Assembly (NCBI RefSeq): GCF_900104485.1
Contig: NZ_FMXQ01000007.1
Location: 267,737 to 331,736, forward strand
DNA: 64,000 nucleotides
Source of the DNA: Bauldia litoralis
Lineage (GTDB): Bacteria > Pseudomonadota > Alphaproteobacteria > Rhizobiales > Kaistiaceae
Direction of reading: 5' to 3'
Under the pieces are notes generated by a model that worked only from the letters and a program-made list of their open reading frames with translations, was not told the DNA's origin and did no database searches. Below, one piece after another: positions 25,603 to 35,630 of this stretch. Position numbers and translations under genes: made by a program. The stretch's first letter is position 1, and every line of letters begins with the position of its first letter.

Positions 25603-26681
25603 CAGTCGGATCCGAGCGCGAGCTTGCCGTCGAAGATCACCGGGGCATCGGTGCGCGTCTCGACCGTTCCGAGGCGGAAGACCGTCTCGCCGGCATCGGC
25701 CAGCGCGGATTCGAGGGCCTCGGCGCGCTCGGGCTCGGCGATCACCACCATGCCGACGCCGCAGTTGAAGGTCCGCAGCATCTCCGGCTCCTCCAGAGGG
25801 CCGGTCTCGGCAAGCCACTTGAACACCGGCGGCACCTCGATCCGGCCAAGGTCGATCCGCGCGGCGAGGGTGTCGGGGAGGGCGCGGGGAACATTCTCGA
25901 GCAGTCCGCCGCCGGTGATATGGGCCAGCGCCTTGACGCCGCCGGGATTGCGGATCGCGGCGATCAGCGGCTTGACGTAGATCCGGGTCGGGGTGAGCAG
26001 CGACCGACCGAGGGTCGAGGAGCCGAAGGGCGAGGGGAAGTCGTAGGGCATTTCCGACCGGGCGACGATCATCCGCACCAGCGACAGGCCATTGGAGTGG
26101 ACGCCGGAGGAGGCGAGGCCGAGGATCACGTCACCGGCCGCGATATCGTTGCGCGGCAGGATCGCGTCGCGCTCGACCGCGCCGACGGCGAAACCGGCGA
26201 GATCGAAGTCCTTTTGCGCGTACATCCCCGGCATTTCCGCCGTTTCGCCGCCAATCAGCGCGGCGCCGGCGATTCGACAGCCCCGGGCGATGCCGGCAAT
26301 GACATCCATCGCTATCTCGGTCTCTATCTTTCCTGCGGCGAAATAGTCGAGGAAAAACAGCGGCTCGGCGCCCTGTGCCACCAGGTCGTTGACGCACATG
26401 GCAACGAGATCGACGCCGACGCCATCGAGGACGCCGAGGTCGATCGCGATCCTGAGCTTGGTGCCGACGCCATCAGTCGCAGCGACCAGCACCGGATCGG
26501 CATATCCGGTCGCCGCGAGGTCGAAAAGTCCGCCAAATCCGCCGATTTCGCCGTCGGCGCCCGGCCGCCGGGTGGTGCGGACGACCGGCTTGATCGCTTC
26601 GACAAGTTCGTTGCCGACATCGATATTGACGCCGGATTCGGCATAGGTCGCCGGAGTGGAGCGGCGATTGGGGATCGTCAT
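25602..26681 (-). CDS. purM: Phosphoribosylformylglycinamidine cyclo-ligase (AIR synthetase)
   Basis: A 359-residue ATP-dependent cyclase making aminoimidazole ribotide. Family segments are clear: [17 protein letters not shown] at the start, [14 protein letters not shown], the [21 protein letters not shown] loop at about residue 145, and [14 protein letters not shown]. The ATG at 26681 has AAAGG at 7-8 nt; an earlier in-frame start at 26720 adds 13 unlike residues. It heads the purM-purN operon and is divergent from the CDP-alcohol phosphatidyltransferase, with a 182-bp spacer. Confidence 0.96.
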   Translation of the reverse strand: MTIPNRRSTPATYAESGVNIDVGNELVEAIKPVVRTTRRPGADGEIGGFGGLFDLAATGYADPVLVAATDGVGTKLRIAIDLGVLDGVGVDLVAMCVNDLVAQGAEPLFFLDYFAAGKIETEIAMDVIAGIARGCRIAGAALIGGETAEMPGMYAQKDFDLAGFAVGAVERDAILPRNDIAAGDVILGLASSGVHSNGLSLVRMIVARSEMPYDFPSPFGSSTLGRSLLTPTRIYVKPLIAAIRNPGGVKALAHITGGGLLENVPRALPDTLAARIDLGRIEVPPVFKWLAETGPLEEPEMLRTFNCGVGMVVIAEPERAEALESALADAGETVFRLGTVETRTDAPVIFDGKLALGSD

Positions 26682-26863
26682 GGACACGCCTTTCAGTGGC
26701 CCGGCGGATGCGGGGCGCATCCAACCACAAGACCCGCCGAATGCAAGCGGGCGCTCGGTTGTCCACCGATTGCCGACTTGGCTTTGAAGGGCGACAATGC
26801 CATTCCTAGCCGCGATTTCCGGCCGTCCGCACAGCGCGGCGCGGCAAAAAGGTCCGGACGAAG

Positions 26864-27445
26864 GTGACGATTCCGAATTTCATCAGTATCGGCAGGCTTT
26901 TCCTGGTGCCGCTGGCGATCTGGCTGATCGTCTCGGACGAGCCGATGACCGCGTTCTGGATCTTCGTGCTGGCCGGGGTGAGCGACGCGGTGGACGGGTT
27001 CCTCGCCCGCCAGTTCAACATGCGCTCGGTTGTCGGCACCTATCTCGACCCGCTGGCCGACAAGGCGCTGCTGGTCTCGATCTACGTGACCTTCGCCGTG
27101 CTCAACGAGATTCCGGTCTGGGTGACCATCCTCGTCGTCAGCCGCGACGTGCTGATCATCGGCGCCGTGGTGCTGGCCGGCATGCTCGGCCGGCCGATCG
27201 CGATGCGGCCGTCGATCGTCTCGAAGCTCAATACGGTGGCGCAGATTGTCCTCGCCGCGCTGGTGCTCGGCGACCTGGCTTTCGCCGTCGACCTGTCGAT
27301 GCTGCGCACCGTCATGGTGGTGGCCGTCGGCATCCTCACCGTCGCCTCGGCGCTGCTCTATGCGCTCGACTGGGTTCGCCACATGGGAACCGACAAGTCG
27401 CTCCAGGGGGGAAAGTCGGTTCTCGACGAGAGGCTGCCGGAATGA
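26864..27445 (+). CDS. CDP-alcohol phosphatidyltransferase
   Basis: A 193-residue membrane enzyme with the complete family signature D-x2-DG-x2-AR-x8-G-x3-D-x3-D at about residues 40-66 ([10 protein letters not shown], then [10 protein letters not shown]) and about five hydrophobic segments. It transfers a phosphatidyl group from CDP-diacylglycerol to an alcohol in phospholipid synthesis; PgsA-like glycerol-phosphate or cardiolipin-type acceptors are the usual choices. The start is a GTG with AAAAAGG upstream. It overlaps the next gene by 4 bp (ATGA). Confidence 0.9.
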   Translation: MTIPNFISIGRLFLVPLAIWLIVSDEPMTAFWIFVLAGVSDAVDGFLARQFNMRSVVGTYLDPLADKALLVSIYVTFAVLNEIPVWVTILVVSRDVLIIGAVVLAGMLGRPIAMRPSIVSKLNTVAQIVLAALVLGDLAFAVDLSMLRTVMVVAVGILTVASALLYALDWVRHMGTDKSLQGGKSVLDERLPE

Positions 27446-28527
27446 AGATCGACCGGCAGATCGCCTTCTGGATCATCGCGGCGGCGGTGCTGCTGGCCTT
27501 CCTGTTCATTTTCCGGGCGATCCTGCTGCCTTTCGTCGGCGGCATGGCGATGGCCTATCTGCTCGATCCGCTGGCCGACTGGTTCGAGCGGCGGGGGATG
27601 AACAGGCTGATGGCGACGATGACGATCATCGTCCTCGCCCTGGTCGTTCTCGCCGCGCTGCTGGTTCTGGTCCTGCCGATCCTCGTCAACCAGATCGGCC
27701 TGTTGATCGCCAACCTGCCCGAATACCTGACTCGCCTCGACAGCGTGATCGAGTCGGTGCTGCGCTCAAGCTGGGCCGCGAGCATCGGCGTCAATCCCGA
27801 CGCGGTCCGCTCGTCGCTCGGCGCCTTCGTCAGCCAGGGCACGACCTGGGCGACGACGCTGGTCACCTCCGTGTGGTCCGGCGGCCTCGCCTTCATCAAC
27901 ATCCTCGCGCTGCTGGTCGTCGCGCCGGTGGTCGCCTTCTACCTGCTCTACGACTGGGACCGGATGATCGGGCTTGTCGATAGCTGGCTGCCGCGCGACC
28001 ATGTCGAGACCATTCGCCGGCTGGCGCGAGAGATGGACAGCGTCATCGCCGGCTTCGTGCGCGGCCAGGCGCTGGTCAGCATGACGCTGGGTGTCTTCTA
28101 TGCGGCTGGCCTGGTCATCCTCGGCATCAATTTCGGCTTCCTGATCGGGCTCGGCGCCGGGCTGATCAGCTTCGTTCCCTATCTCGGTTCGACGCTCGGC
28201 TTCGTCGCCTCGGTCGGCATTGCGCTCCTCCAGTTCTGGCCGGACTGGGTGATGCCGGTCGCAGCCGCCGCCCTGTTCATTGTCGGCCAGTTGCTCGAGG
28301 GCTACGTGCTCCAGCCCTTCTTCATCGGCAACAATGTCGGCCTCCATCCGGTCTGGCTGATGTTCGCGCTGTTCGCCTTCGGCCTGCTGTTCGGCTTTGT
28401 CGGCCTGCTTGTCGCAATTCCCGCCGCCGCGGCGGTCGGGGTTCTGGTGCGCTATGCGCTCTCCCGCTACCTGGCGAGCCCGATCTACCGGGGCAGCGCC
28501 GGAGAACCGACGCCGCCCAGCGAATGA
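27442..28527 (+). CDS. AI-2E/PerM-family membrane transporter
   Basis: A 361-residue polytopic protein: the N-terminal helix pair LPFVGGMAMAYLLDPLADWFER and the C-terminal segments FLIGLGAGLISFVPYLG and EGYVLQPFFIGNNVGLHPV are family hallmarks. Members export AI-2 or sodium or act as uncharacterised permeases; no specific role can be given. Coupled to the preceding gene (ATGA) and overlapping hdaA by 4 bp. The order phosphatidyltransferase-PerM-HdaA-ppk recurs in alphaproteobacteria. Confidence 0.88.
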   Translation: MKIDRQIAFWIIAAAVLLAFLFIFRAILLPFVGGMAMAYLLDPLADWFERRGMNRLMATMTIIVLALVVLAALLVLVLPILVNQIGLLIANLPEYLTRLDSVIESVLRSSWAASIGVNPDAVRSSLGAFVSQGTTWATTLVTSVWSGGLAFINILALLVVAPVVAFYLLYDWDRMIGLVDSWLPRDHVETIRRLAREMDSVIAGFVRGQALVSMTLGVFYAAGLVILGINFGFLIGLGAGLISFVPYLGSTLGFVASVGIALLQFWPDWVMPVAAAALFIVGQLLEGYVLQPFFIGNNVGLHPVWLMFALFAFGLLFGFVGLLVAIPAAAAVGVLVRYALSRYLASPIYRGSAGEPTPPSE

Positions 28528-29243
28528 CCGGCGACAAGCGGCCACCGTCGCGCCAACTGGCGTTCAGCCTACCGCACGATTCCGCGTTCGGCCGGGAGGA
28601 CTTTGTCGTCAGCCCGGTCAACGCCGAGGCGATCGCGATCATTGACGGCTGGCCGGCCTGGCCGGAGCGCGGCCTGCTGCTGGTCGGCCCGGCAGGCTCG
28701 GGCAAGTCGCACCTGACGGCGATCTGGGCGGACGCCACCGGCGCGGCGCGCGTTGCCGCCCGCCGGCTTGGCCGCGACGATGCCCCGGCGCTGGTCGCCG
28801 CGGGCGCCGTGGCGGTGGAAGACCTGCACGACGGTCCGGTCGACGAGCCGGCGCTCTTCCACCTCGTCAATACGGCGGCGGAGCAGGGGGCGCGGCTGCT
28901 CCTGACCGGCCGCGGCGGCCTGGCGACGCTTCCCCTCAAGCTGCCGGACCTGGTGTCGCGCCTGCGCGCCGCGCGGTCGATCACCCTCGGCGAGCCGGAT
29001 GACGACCTCCTCCGGCGGGTGCTCACCAAGCTCTTCGCCGATCGCCAGCTCGTCGTCGACGCCGCGGTGATCGATTTCATCCTGCTTCGGATGGAGCGGT
29101 CGCTGGAAGCCGCCAGCCTGGTCGTCGACCGGCTCGACCGCGACGCGCTGGCCGAGAATCGCTCGATTACCAAGCGTTTGGCGGGCGAGGCGCTGTCGCG
29201 GATGGCCGAAACGCAGGGATTGCTGTGGGACGGCGAGGATTAG
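28524..29243 (+). CDS. hdaA: DnaA regulatory inactivator homologue (HdaA type)
   Basis: A 239-residue AAA+ protein related to DnaA domain III but lacking the DNA-binding domain. The N-terminus carries RQLAFSLP, a beta-clamp binding motif, at residues 10-17; the Walker A is GPAGSGKS (about 55-62) and a Walker B-like VAVEDLHD follows near 98. Hda/HdaA bound to the sliding clamp stimulates DnaA-ATP hydrolysis and prevents re-initiation. The 4-bp ATGA overlap with the PerM gene supports the start. Confidence 0.9.
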   Translation: MTGDKRPPSRQLAFSLPHDSAFGREDFVVSPVNAEAIAIIDGWPAWPERGLLLVGPAGSGKSHLTAIWADATGAARVAARRLGRDDAPALVAAGAVAVEDLHDGPVDEPALFHLVNTAAEQGARLLLTGRGGLATLPLKLPDLVSRLRAARSITLGEPDDDLLRRVLTKLFADRQLVVDAAVIDFILLRMERSLEAASLVVDRLDRDALAENRSITKRLAGEALSRMAETQGLLWDGED

Positions 29244-29278
29244 CGGCGGAAATAGCCCTTTTGGCGAAATCGTCATAT

Positions 29279-29308
29279 TTGCCGGCTAGGTTGTCGCGAC
29301 GGTATAAT
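29279..29308 (+). promoter_or_regulatory. Sigma-70 promoter of ppk1-ppx
   Basis: TTGCCG (29279-29284) and a perfect TATAAT (29303-29308) are 18 nt apart, 12 nt before the ppk1 start codon, implying a very short leader unless a different start is used. Confidence 0.5.
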
Positions 29309-29319
29309 CCTCGGAAAGC

Positions 29320-31527
29320 ATGATGGATCAGAAGACACCCGACGCTGCCCTTGTGGGCGAAGCCGAAGCATCCGGACCCGAGCGGGCCGAGGGGCTGCGG
29401 CTGCGCACCCTGCCGGAACGGTTTATTAACCGTGAACTATCCTGGCTCCACTTCAACCGGCGGGTGCTTGAGGAGTCCAACAACCTGCACCATCCGCTGC
29501 TTGAGCGGCTGCGTTTCCTGTCGATCTCGGCCAACAACCTCGACGAATTCTTCATGGTCCGCGTCGCCGGCCTGATCGGCCAGCAGCGTCGCGGCATCTC
29601 GATGATCAGCGACGACGGCCAGTCGCTGAGCGAGCAGCTTGTCCATATCGGCGAGGCGGTGTCGAAACTGGCGAACGACCAGCAGGCGATCTGGGCGGAC
29701 CTGCGGCGCGAGCTTGCCGACGAGGGGATCGTGCTGGTCGAGGCGTCGCAGATCACCGCGGAAGAGCATGACTGGCTGGAGGAGCATTTCCTCGAGTCGG
29801 TCTTCCCGACCCTGACGCCACTGGCGATCGACCCGGCCCACCCGTTCCCCTTCATCCCCAACCTCGGCCTGACTGTCGCGCTGCAACTCAGCCGCAAGGC
29901 CGGCGGGCGGCTGATGACGGCGCTGATCCGCATGCCGCAGACGCTGGGCCGCTTCGTCCGGCTGCCCCCGGCCGACGAAGACAAGGACCGCTTCATCAGC
30001 ATCGAACAGGCGGTCGCGTTGTTCGTGACGCGGCTTTTCCCGGGCTATGCGGTCGAGGGGCAGGGCGCCTTTCGGGTCATTCGCGACTCCGATATCGAGG
30101 TCGAGGAAGAAGCCGAGGACCTGGTCCGCTTCTTCGAGAGCGCGCTGAAGCGGCGCCGCCGCGGCTCGGTCATCCGGCTGGAAATCGACGCCGCGATGCC
30201 CGAGGACCTGCGTACGATGGTCGCCAAGGCGCTGGCCGTCACCGGCGACGAGATCTTCATGGTCGACGGCGTGCTGGCCCTCAACGACCTGTCGCAACTG
30301 GTCGATGTCGACCGGCCGAAGCTGAAGTTCAAGCCCTATACGCCGCGCTTCCCCGAGCGGATTCGCGAAAAGGGCGGCGACTGTTTCGCCGCGATCCGCC
30401 AGAAGGACCTGGTCGTCCACCACCCGTATGAGTCCTTCGACGTCGTGCTGCAATTCCTGCGGCAGGCCGCCGACGACCCCAACGTGGTCGCGATCAAGCA
30501 GACGCTCTACCGGACCTCCAATGACTCGCCCATCGTCCAGGCGCTGGCCGAGGCGGCGGAAGCCGGCAAGTCGGTGACCGCGCTGGTCGAACTGAAGGCG
30601 CGGTTCGACGAAGAGGCCAATATCCGCTGGGCGCGCGATCTCGAGCGCGCCGGCGTCCAGGTCGTCTACGGCTTCATCGACCTCAAGACCCATGCCAAGC
30701 TGTCGCTGGTGGTCCGACGCGAGGCCGGTGCGCTGGCGAGCTACGTCCATATCGGCACCGGCAACTATCACCCGGTGACGGCGCGGATCTACACCGACCT
30801 GTCCTTCTTCACCGCCGATCCGGTGATCGCGCACGATGTCGCCCGCATCTTCAACTACATCACCGGCTATGCCGAGCCCGATGTGCTGGAGCGGATCGCG
30901 ATCTCGCCGACCATGCTGCGCCGGCGGATCCTGACCCTGATCGCCGGCGAGATCGAGAATGCCAAGGCGGGCAAGCCGGGTGCGATCTGGATGAAGATGA
31001 ACTCGCTGGTCGACCCGACGATCATCGACGCCCTCTACGATGCGAGCGCCGCCGGCGTACAGGTCGACCTTGTGGTTCGCGGCATCTGCTGCCTGCGGCC
31101 GGGCATACCCGGCCTGTCGGAGAATATCCGGGTCAAGTCGATCGTCGGCCGCTTCCTCGAACACAGCCGCATCTTCTGTTTCGGCAACGGCCACACCCTG
31201 CCGTCGCCTCAGGCGCAGGTCTATATCGGCTCTGCCGACCTCATGCCGCGCAATCTCGACCGCCGGGTGGAATCGCTGGCCCCGATCCTCAACCCGACTG
31301 TGCATGAACAGGTTCTCGGCCAGATCATGGTTGCCAATCTTGCCGACAACCAGCAGAGTTGGACTGTCTTGTCCGACGGTAGCTCGGAACGCATCATGGC
31401 GAAGAAGGGTGAGTCGCCCTTCAACGTGCATCAGTTCTTCATGACCAATCCGAGCCTGTCAGGCCGTGGAAAATCCCTCAAAACCGACCCCCCCAGGCCC
31501 CTCCGGAAACGGACGAAGCGGCGCTGA
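29320..31527 (+). CDS. ppk1: Polyphosphate kinase 1
   Basis: A 735-residue enzyme that reversibly polymerises the gamma-phosphate of ATP into polyphosphate. Seen: [19 protein letters not shown] (N domain), [36 protein letters not shown], and the phosphohistidine region [17 protein letters not shown] followed by [11 protein letters not shown], with C-terminal [17 protein letters not shown]. Two adjacent ATGs (29320, 29323) are possible. The 3' end overlaps ppx by 62 bp, pairing polyphosphate synthesis and breakdown. Confidence 0.96.
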   Translation: MMDQKTPDAALVGEAEASGPERAEGLRLRTLPERFINRELSWLHFNRRVLEESNNLHHPLLERLRFLSISANNLDEFFMVRVAGLIGQQRRGISMISDDGQSLSEQLVHIGEAVSKLANDQQAIWADLRRELADEGIVLVEASQITAEEHDWLEEHFLESVFPTLTPLAIDPAHPFPFIPNLGLTVALQLSRKAGGRLMTALIRMPQTLGRFVRLPPADEDKDRFISIEQAVALFVTRLFPGYAVEGQGAFRVIRDSDIEVEEEAEDLVRFFESALKRRRRGSVIRLEIDAAMPEDLRTMVAKALAVTGDEIFMVDGVLALNDLSQLVDVDRPKLKFKPYTPRFPERIREKGGDCFAAIRQKDLVVHHPYESFDVVLQFLRQAADDPNVVAIKQTLYRTSNDSPIVQALAEAAEAGKSVTALVELKARFDEEANIRWARDLERAGVQVVYGFIDLKTHAKLSLVVRREAGALASYVHIGTGNYHPVTARIYTDLSFFTADPVIAHDVARIFNYITGYAEPDVLERIAISPTMLRRRILTLIAGEIENAKAGKPGAIWMKMNSLVDPTIIDALYDASAAGVQVDLVVRGICCLRPGIPGLSENIRVKSIVGRFLEHSRIFCFGNGHTLPSPQAQVYIGSADLMPRNLDRRVESLAPILNPTVHEQVLGQIMVANLADNQQSWTVLSDGSSERIMAKKGESPFNVHQFFMTNPSLSGRGKSLKTDPPRPLRKRTKRR

Positions 31528-33040
31528 ACCCAAGTCCGAGGACGCCCCTGGGCGCCTGACCGGCTCGGGCCCGATCGCGGTGGTCGATATCGGGTCCAAC
31601 TCGGTCCGGCTCGTCGTCTACGAGCGGTTGTCACGGTCCGCGACGCCGATTTTCAACGAAAAAGAGCTCTGCGGGCTGGCCCGCGGCCTCGAGGCGACCA
31701 AGCGGCTCGACCCGGCGGCGATCGCCTCGGCGCTGGCCGCGCTGCGCCGCTATCGCGCCCTTGCCGACCAGATCGGCGTGTCGCAGATCCACGTCCTGGC
31801 CACCGCCGCGCCGCGCGAAGCCGAGAACGGGCCTGAATTCGTCGCCGCCGTCGAGGCGATTACCGGCGTCCCCATCCACATGCTCAGCGGCAAGGAAGAG
31901 GCGGAACTGACGGCCTATGGCGTCATTTCCGGCATTCACGACGCGCACGGCATTGCCGGCGATCTGGGCGGCGGCAGCCTCGAGGTCGTCGATGTCCATG
32001 GCGATACGGTCGGATCCGGCGAGACCTTTCCGCTCGGCGGCCTGCGATTGGCGGAGACCGCGCAAGGCTCGGTGAAGAAGGCCGAGAAAATCATCGCCGA
32101 CGCGCTTGAGAAGTCGGAAGTCCTGAAGGAAGGGAGCAAGCGCGACTTCTACGCGATCGGCGGCACGTGGCGCTCGCTCGCCCGCCTCCAGATGCGGCAG
32201 AAGGGCTATCCGCTCCACGTCACCCACCAGTATGCCATCGAGGCCGGCGAGGCGGCGGAATTCTGCAAGATGGTGGCGCGGCGCGACGTGGATTCGCTCG
32301 ATTCCATCGAGGTCGTCTCGCGCAATCGCCGCCCGCTGCTGCCTTACGGCGCGGCGGTGCTGGAGCAAGTGATCAAGACGATGAAGCCGTCGCGGATCGT
32401 CATGTCGGCGCTCGGCGTGCGCGAGGGACACCTCTACGACCTGCTGTCGGCCGAGGAAAAGGCGCTCGATCCGCTGATCGTCGCCTGCGAGGAACTGGCG
32501 CTGCTTCGCTCGCGCTCGCCGCGCCACGCGGCGGAACTGAGCCCGTGGGCCGGGCAGGCCTTCGAGGCGATCGGTCTTGACGAGACCGAGGAGGAACAGC
32601 GGCTGCGCCATGCGGCCTGCCTGCTTGCCGATATCGGCTGGCGCGTCCATCCCGAGTATCGCGGCGAGCAGAGCCTGAACCTGATCGCCCATGCCGCCTT
32701 CATCGGGGTCGACCACCCGGGCCGCGCCTACCTGGCGCTGACCAATTTCTATCGCCACGAGGGTCTGATCGACGAGGCCCTGAGTCCGCGTATCCGGGAA
32801 CTCGCGCCAACCCGCTACATGGAGCGGGCGCGGGCGCTGGGCGCCGTGCTACGGGTCGCCAACATGATCTCCGGCGCGATGCCGGGCGTCATGCCGCGCA
32901 CGCGGCTGGAACGCGACGGCAAGAAGCTGGTGCTCGTCCTGCCGCACGATCTGGCGCCGCTTGGCGGTGCGCGGGTCGAACGGCGCCTGGCGACGCTCGC
33001 CAAGACCGCCGGCCTCGAAGCCATCATCGGAATAGAGTAG
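31466..33040 (+). CDS. ppx: Exopolyphosphatase / GppA-family phosphatase
   Basis: A 524-residue sugar-kinase-fold protein: [17 protein letters not shown] (phosphate 1), [16 protein letters not shown] and [13 protein letters not shown] (phosphate 2), plus a C-terminal HD-like helical domain ([19 protein letters not shown]). It removes phosphate from polyphosphate ends and may hydrolyse pppGpp. The assigned start is a GTG at 31466 inside ppk1, giving a Pro/Gly-rich leader of about 35 residues before the conserved core; no good later ATG exists before the core, so the overlap looks real, but a non-ATG start nearer the core cannot be excluded. Confidence 0.9.
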   Translation: MENPSKPTPPGPSGNGRSGAEPKSEDAPGRLTGSGPIAVVDIGSNSVRLVVYERLSRSATPIFNEKELCGLARGLEATKRLDPAAIASALAALRRYRALADQIGVSQIHVLATAAPREAENGPEFVAAVEAITGVPIHMLSGKEEAELTAYGVISGIHDAHGIAGDLGGGSLEVVDVHGDTVGSGETFPLGGLRLAETAQGSVKKAEKIIADALEKSEVLKEGSKRDFYAIGGTWRSLARLQMRQKGYPLHVTHQYAIEAGEAAEFCKMVARRDVDSLDSIEVVSRNRRPLLPYGAAVLEQVIKTMKPSRIVMSALGVREGHLYDLLSAEEKALDPLIVACEELALLRSRSPRHAAELSPWAGQAFEAIGLDETEEEQRLRHAACLLADIGWRVHPEYRGEQSLNLIAHAAFIGVDHPGRAYLALTNFYRHEGLIDEALSPRIRELAPTRYMERARALGAVLRVANMISGAMPGVMPRTRLERDGKKLVLVLPHDLAPLGGARVERRLATLAKTAGLEAIIGIE

Positions 33041-33047
33041 GGCCGCC

Positions 33048-33072
33048 GCCGCCGGCCGGAGCCGGCAGCGGC
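33048..33072. terminator. Imperfect GC hairpin between convergent ppx and sugar permease genes
   Basis: GCCGCCGGC (33048-33056), loop CGGA and GCCGGCAGC (33061-33069) pair with one mismatch between two convergent stops. Weak because there is no U-run. Confidence 0.35.
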
Positions 33073-33078
33073 TGGCGA

Positions 33079-34119
33079 TCAGTCGCCGCGGGCTTCGGCG
33101 CGCGAGCGCAATTGCTGGGCGTAGACGTTGATGACCAGCGCCGCCAGCAGGATCAGGCCGCGGATCAGGGTCTTCAGGAACGGATCGATCTGCACGTGGT
33201 CGAGGCCGTTATTGAGGACGCCAAGCACCAGCAGGCCGACGATCGTGTTGCCGATGCCGCCACTGCCGCCGAACAGGCTGGTGCCGCCGACCACGACGGC
33301 GGCGATCGCATCAAGCAGGTAGGTGGTGAACTCGTTCTGCTGGGCGCTGCCGAAATAGGCGACGCCGAGCATGCCGGCAACGCCGGAGCAGACGCCGCCG
33401 ATGACCAGCACCGCGCCGACGATGAACTTGACGTTGACGCCGGAATATTCGGCCGCCTCGCGGTTGCCGCCGACCATGTAAACGTAGCGGCCGAAGCGGG
33501 TGTAGGTGAGAACGAGGTGGGCGACGAGCAGGAAGACGCCCGCCACCATCACGATCACCGGAATCCCGCCGAGGGTGCTCGATCCGAGGAAGGTCACCAG
33601 TTCCGGCACCGCATAGGCGATCTGGCCGCGGACGAAGAGGGCGGACATGCCGTCGGCGATCTGCATCATCGCCAGCGTCATGATGAAGGACGGTATGCCG
33701 ATGAACACGACGCCAAGGGCGTTGAAGAGCCCGAGCGCGAAGCAGACGCCAAGCGCGACGACGACCGCCACAAGGCCGGGCAGCGGCACGTTGGCGATAT
33801 TGACGTAGCCCTCCTGCATCGTGAAGAAGGCGACGGCGATGCCGGTGACATTGGCGATCGCCGCGACCGACAGATCGATTTCGGCTGTCAGGATGACGAA
33901 GGTCAGTCCGACGGCGATGATCGCCGTAATCGAGATCTGGTTGAGGATGTTGCCGACGTTGGTCAGCGTCGGGAAGGATTCACTGGCGATACTGAAAAAG
34001 CCGACGAGGAAGAGCAGGGTCAGGAAAGGCGCGATATTGCGCAACTGACTGCTGAACCACTTTCCGAATCCCCCACGCCGCTTCGCCGCAGTTCCAGTCT
34101 CCGCCATTCTTTCCCCCAT
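33079..34119 (-). CDS. Sugar-type ABC transporter permease (RbsC-like)
   Basis: A 346-residue polytopic protein with family segments GLTFVILTAEIDLSVAA near residue 80, GIPSFIMTLAMMQIADGMS, and GGTSLFGGSGGIGNTIVG near the C-terminus. The ATG at 34119 overlaps the ATPase stop (TGATG); a second ATG at 34107 is preceded by GGGGGAAAG and may be the real start, removing four residues. It is the last gene of the three-gene importer at 33079-36656. Confidence 0.92.
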   Translation of the reverse strand: MGERMAETGTAAKRRGGFGKWFSSQLRNIAPFLTLLFLVGFFSIASESFPTLTNVGNILNQISITAIIAVGLTFVILTAEIDLSVAAIANVTGIAVAFFTMQEGYVNIANVPLPGLVAVVVALGVCFALGLFNALGVVFIGIPSFIMTLAMMQIADGMSALFVRGQIAYAVPELVTFLGSSTLGGIPVIVMVAGVFLLVAHLVLTYTRFGRYVYMVGGNREAAEYSGVNVKFIVGAVLVIGGVCSGVAGMLGVAYFGSAQQNEFTTYLLDAIAAVVVGGTSLFGGSGGIGNTIVGLLVLGVLNNGLDHVQIDPFLKTLIRGLILLAALVINVYAQQLRSRAEARGD

Positions 34120-35621
34120 CAGGCCGCTTCGAGCAGCCGGTCCTTGCTGACCGTATCTCCGGCAAATTCAGTGACGATCGCCCCGCGCTTCATGACGAGT
34201 ATCCGGTCGGCGAGCGACAGGACCGTCTCCGGTTCGGTCGAGACGACGACGACGGCGATCCCCTGGTCGCGCAGGTCGCGCACGATCCGCACCACATCCT
34301 CCTTGGCGCCGACATCCATGCCCCGGGTCGGTTCGCTAAGGATCAGCACCTTCGGGGCGTGGGTCAGCCACTTGGCCAGGGCAACCTTCTGCTGGTTGCC
34401 GCCGGACAGGTTACCGAGGAGCTGGTCGGCGCCCGGGGTGCGAATGCGCAGGTTGTCGATATGCCCCCTGGCGATGCTGCGCTCGGCGCCCGGTTTCAGC
34501 AGGAGGCGCGAAATCCGCTCCAGAATGCTGATCGACATGTTCTTGTAGAGCGGCTCGTGGTGGAAGAGCATCGCGCGCCGGCTCTCGGGCACGTAGGCGA
34601 TACCCAGTTCCTTGGCGACGGACGTTCGCGGCAGGCGGATCGGCTTGCCTTCGAGCATCAGGCCGCCCGACGCCTTGAGCTTGCCGAACAGGGCGCGGGC
34701 CAGCTCGATCTGGCCGCAGCCCATGAAGCCGTAGATGCCGAGGACCTCGCCGGCGCGGATCTTGATCGAGACGTCGTGAAAGGCGCGCTCGATCGACAGG
34801 TTCTCTGTCTCCAGCACCACCGGCGCGTCGAAGCGGGTGTTGAGCTTGATGTCGCCGGTATAGCTCTCCTCGAGCTCCCGGTGGCCGACGCCGATCATCT
34901 GTTCGATGACCTTGCGCTTGTCGATCTTCGAGACCGGGGAGGTCAGCACCTTCTCGCCGTTGCGGAAGATCGTCACCGAGTCCGAGATGCCGAGGATGTC
35001 GTCGAGGAAATGGGAAATGAAGATGATGCTGCGACCGCTCTCGCGCAGTTTGCGCAACGTCGCGAACAGGAGCTCGACCTCCGGCGGCGACAACGCCGAC
35101 GTCGGTTCGTCGAGGATGATGATGCGGGCGCCCGAGAACAGGACGCGGGCGAGTTCGATGAGCTGCTGCAGGCCGATCGGCAGAAGGCCGATGGTCGTCG
35201 TCGGATCGACGTCGATGCCAAGTCCGGCGAGATGCTCGCGCGCCTCGCGCACCATCCGCTTCCAGTCGATGATGCCGAGTTTGGTGACCGGCTGCGAGCC
35301 GAGAAAGACATTCTCCGCGACCGTCAGTTCGGGGGCGATGCTGAGTTCCTGATGGACCATGCCGACGCCGGCATCGAGGGCATCGCGGGCCGAGCGAAAA
35401 CGCACGGGCTTGCCGTCGAGGCGCATCGTGCCCTGGAAATCATGATGCACGCCGGCGATGATTTTCATCAACGTCGACTTGCCGGCGCCGTTCTCGCCAA
35501 CGAGTCCGTGGATTTCCCCCGCCCGAAGTGAAAAATCGACACCCCGAAGCGCCTGGACACCGCCAAACGACTTCGAGATGTCGACCAGTTCGAGCAGCGG
35601 CGTTTCGCTGCCTTCAGTCAT
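34119..35621 (-). CDS. Sugar-type ABC transporter ATPase (RbsA/MglA-like, tandem NBD)
   Basis: A 500-residue protein with two NBDs: the first has Walker A GENGAGKST (about residue 43) and Walker B IIILDEPTSALSP; the second has a degenerate Walker A (GFMGCGQIE), LSGGNQQKVALAKWL and LILSEPTRGMDVGAK. This arrangement is typical of the CUT2 family for monosaccharides, and the carbohydrate ligand is unknown. It lies 9 bp after the binding-protein gene. No sugar kinase, isomerase or dehydrogenase gene is adjacent. Confidence 0.93.
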   Translation of the reverse strand: MTEGSETPLLELVDISKSFGGVQALRGVDFSLRAGEIHGLVGENGAGKSTLMKIIAGVHHDFQGTMRLDGKPVRFRSARDALDAGVGMVHQELSIAPELTVAENVFLGSQPVTKLGIIDWKRMVREAREHLAGLGIDVDPTTTIGLLPIGLQQLIELARVLFSGARIIILDEPTSALSPPEVELLFATLRKLRESGRSIIFISHFLDDILGISDSVTIFRNGEKVLTSPVSKIDKRKVIEQMIGVGHRELEESYTGDIKLNTRFDAPVVLETENLSIERAFHDVSIKIRAGEVLGIYGFMGCGQIELARALFGKLKASGGLMLEGKPIRLPRTSVAKELGIAYVPESRRAMLFHHEPLYKNMSISILERISRLLLKPGAERSIARGHIDNLRIRTPGADQLLGNLSGGNQQKVALAKWLTHAPKVLILSEPTRGMDVGAKEDVVRIVRDLRDQGIAVVVVSTEPETVLSLADRILVMKRGAIVTEFAGDTVSKDRLLEAA

Positions 35622-35630
35622 GTTCCGACT

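Noticed and set aside
29437..31431. A 664-codon minus-strand frame opposite ppk1.
   Set aside because: Repetitive Arg/Asp/Leu composition typical of antisense frames; ppk1 is well supported on the other strand.
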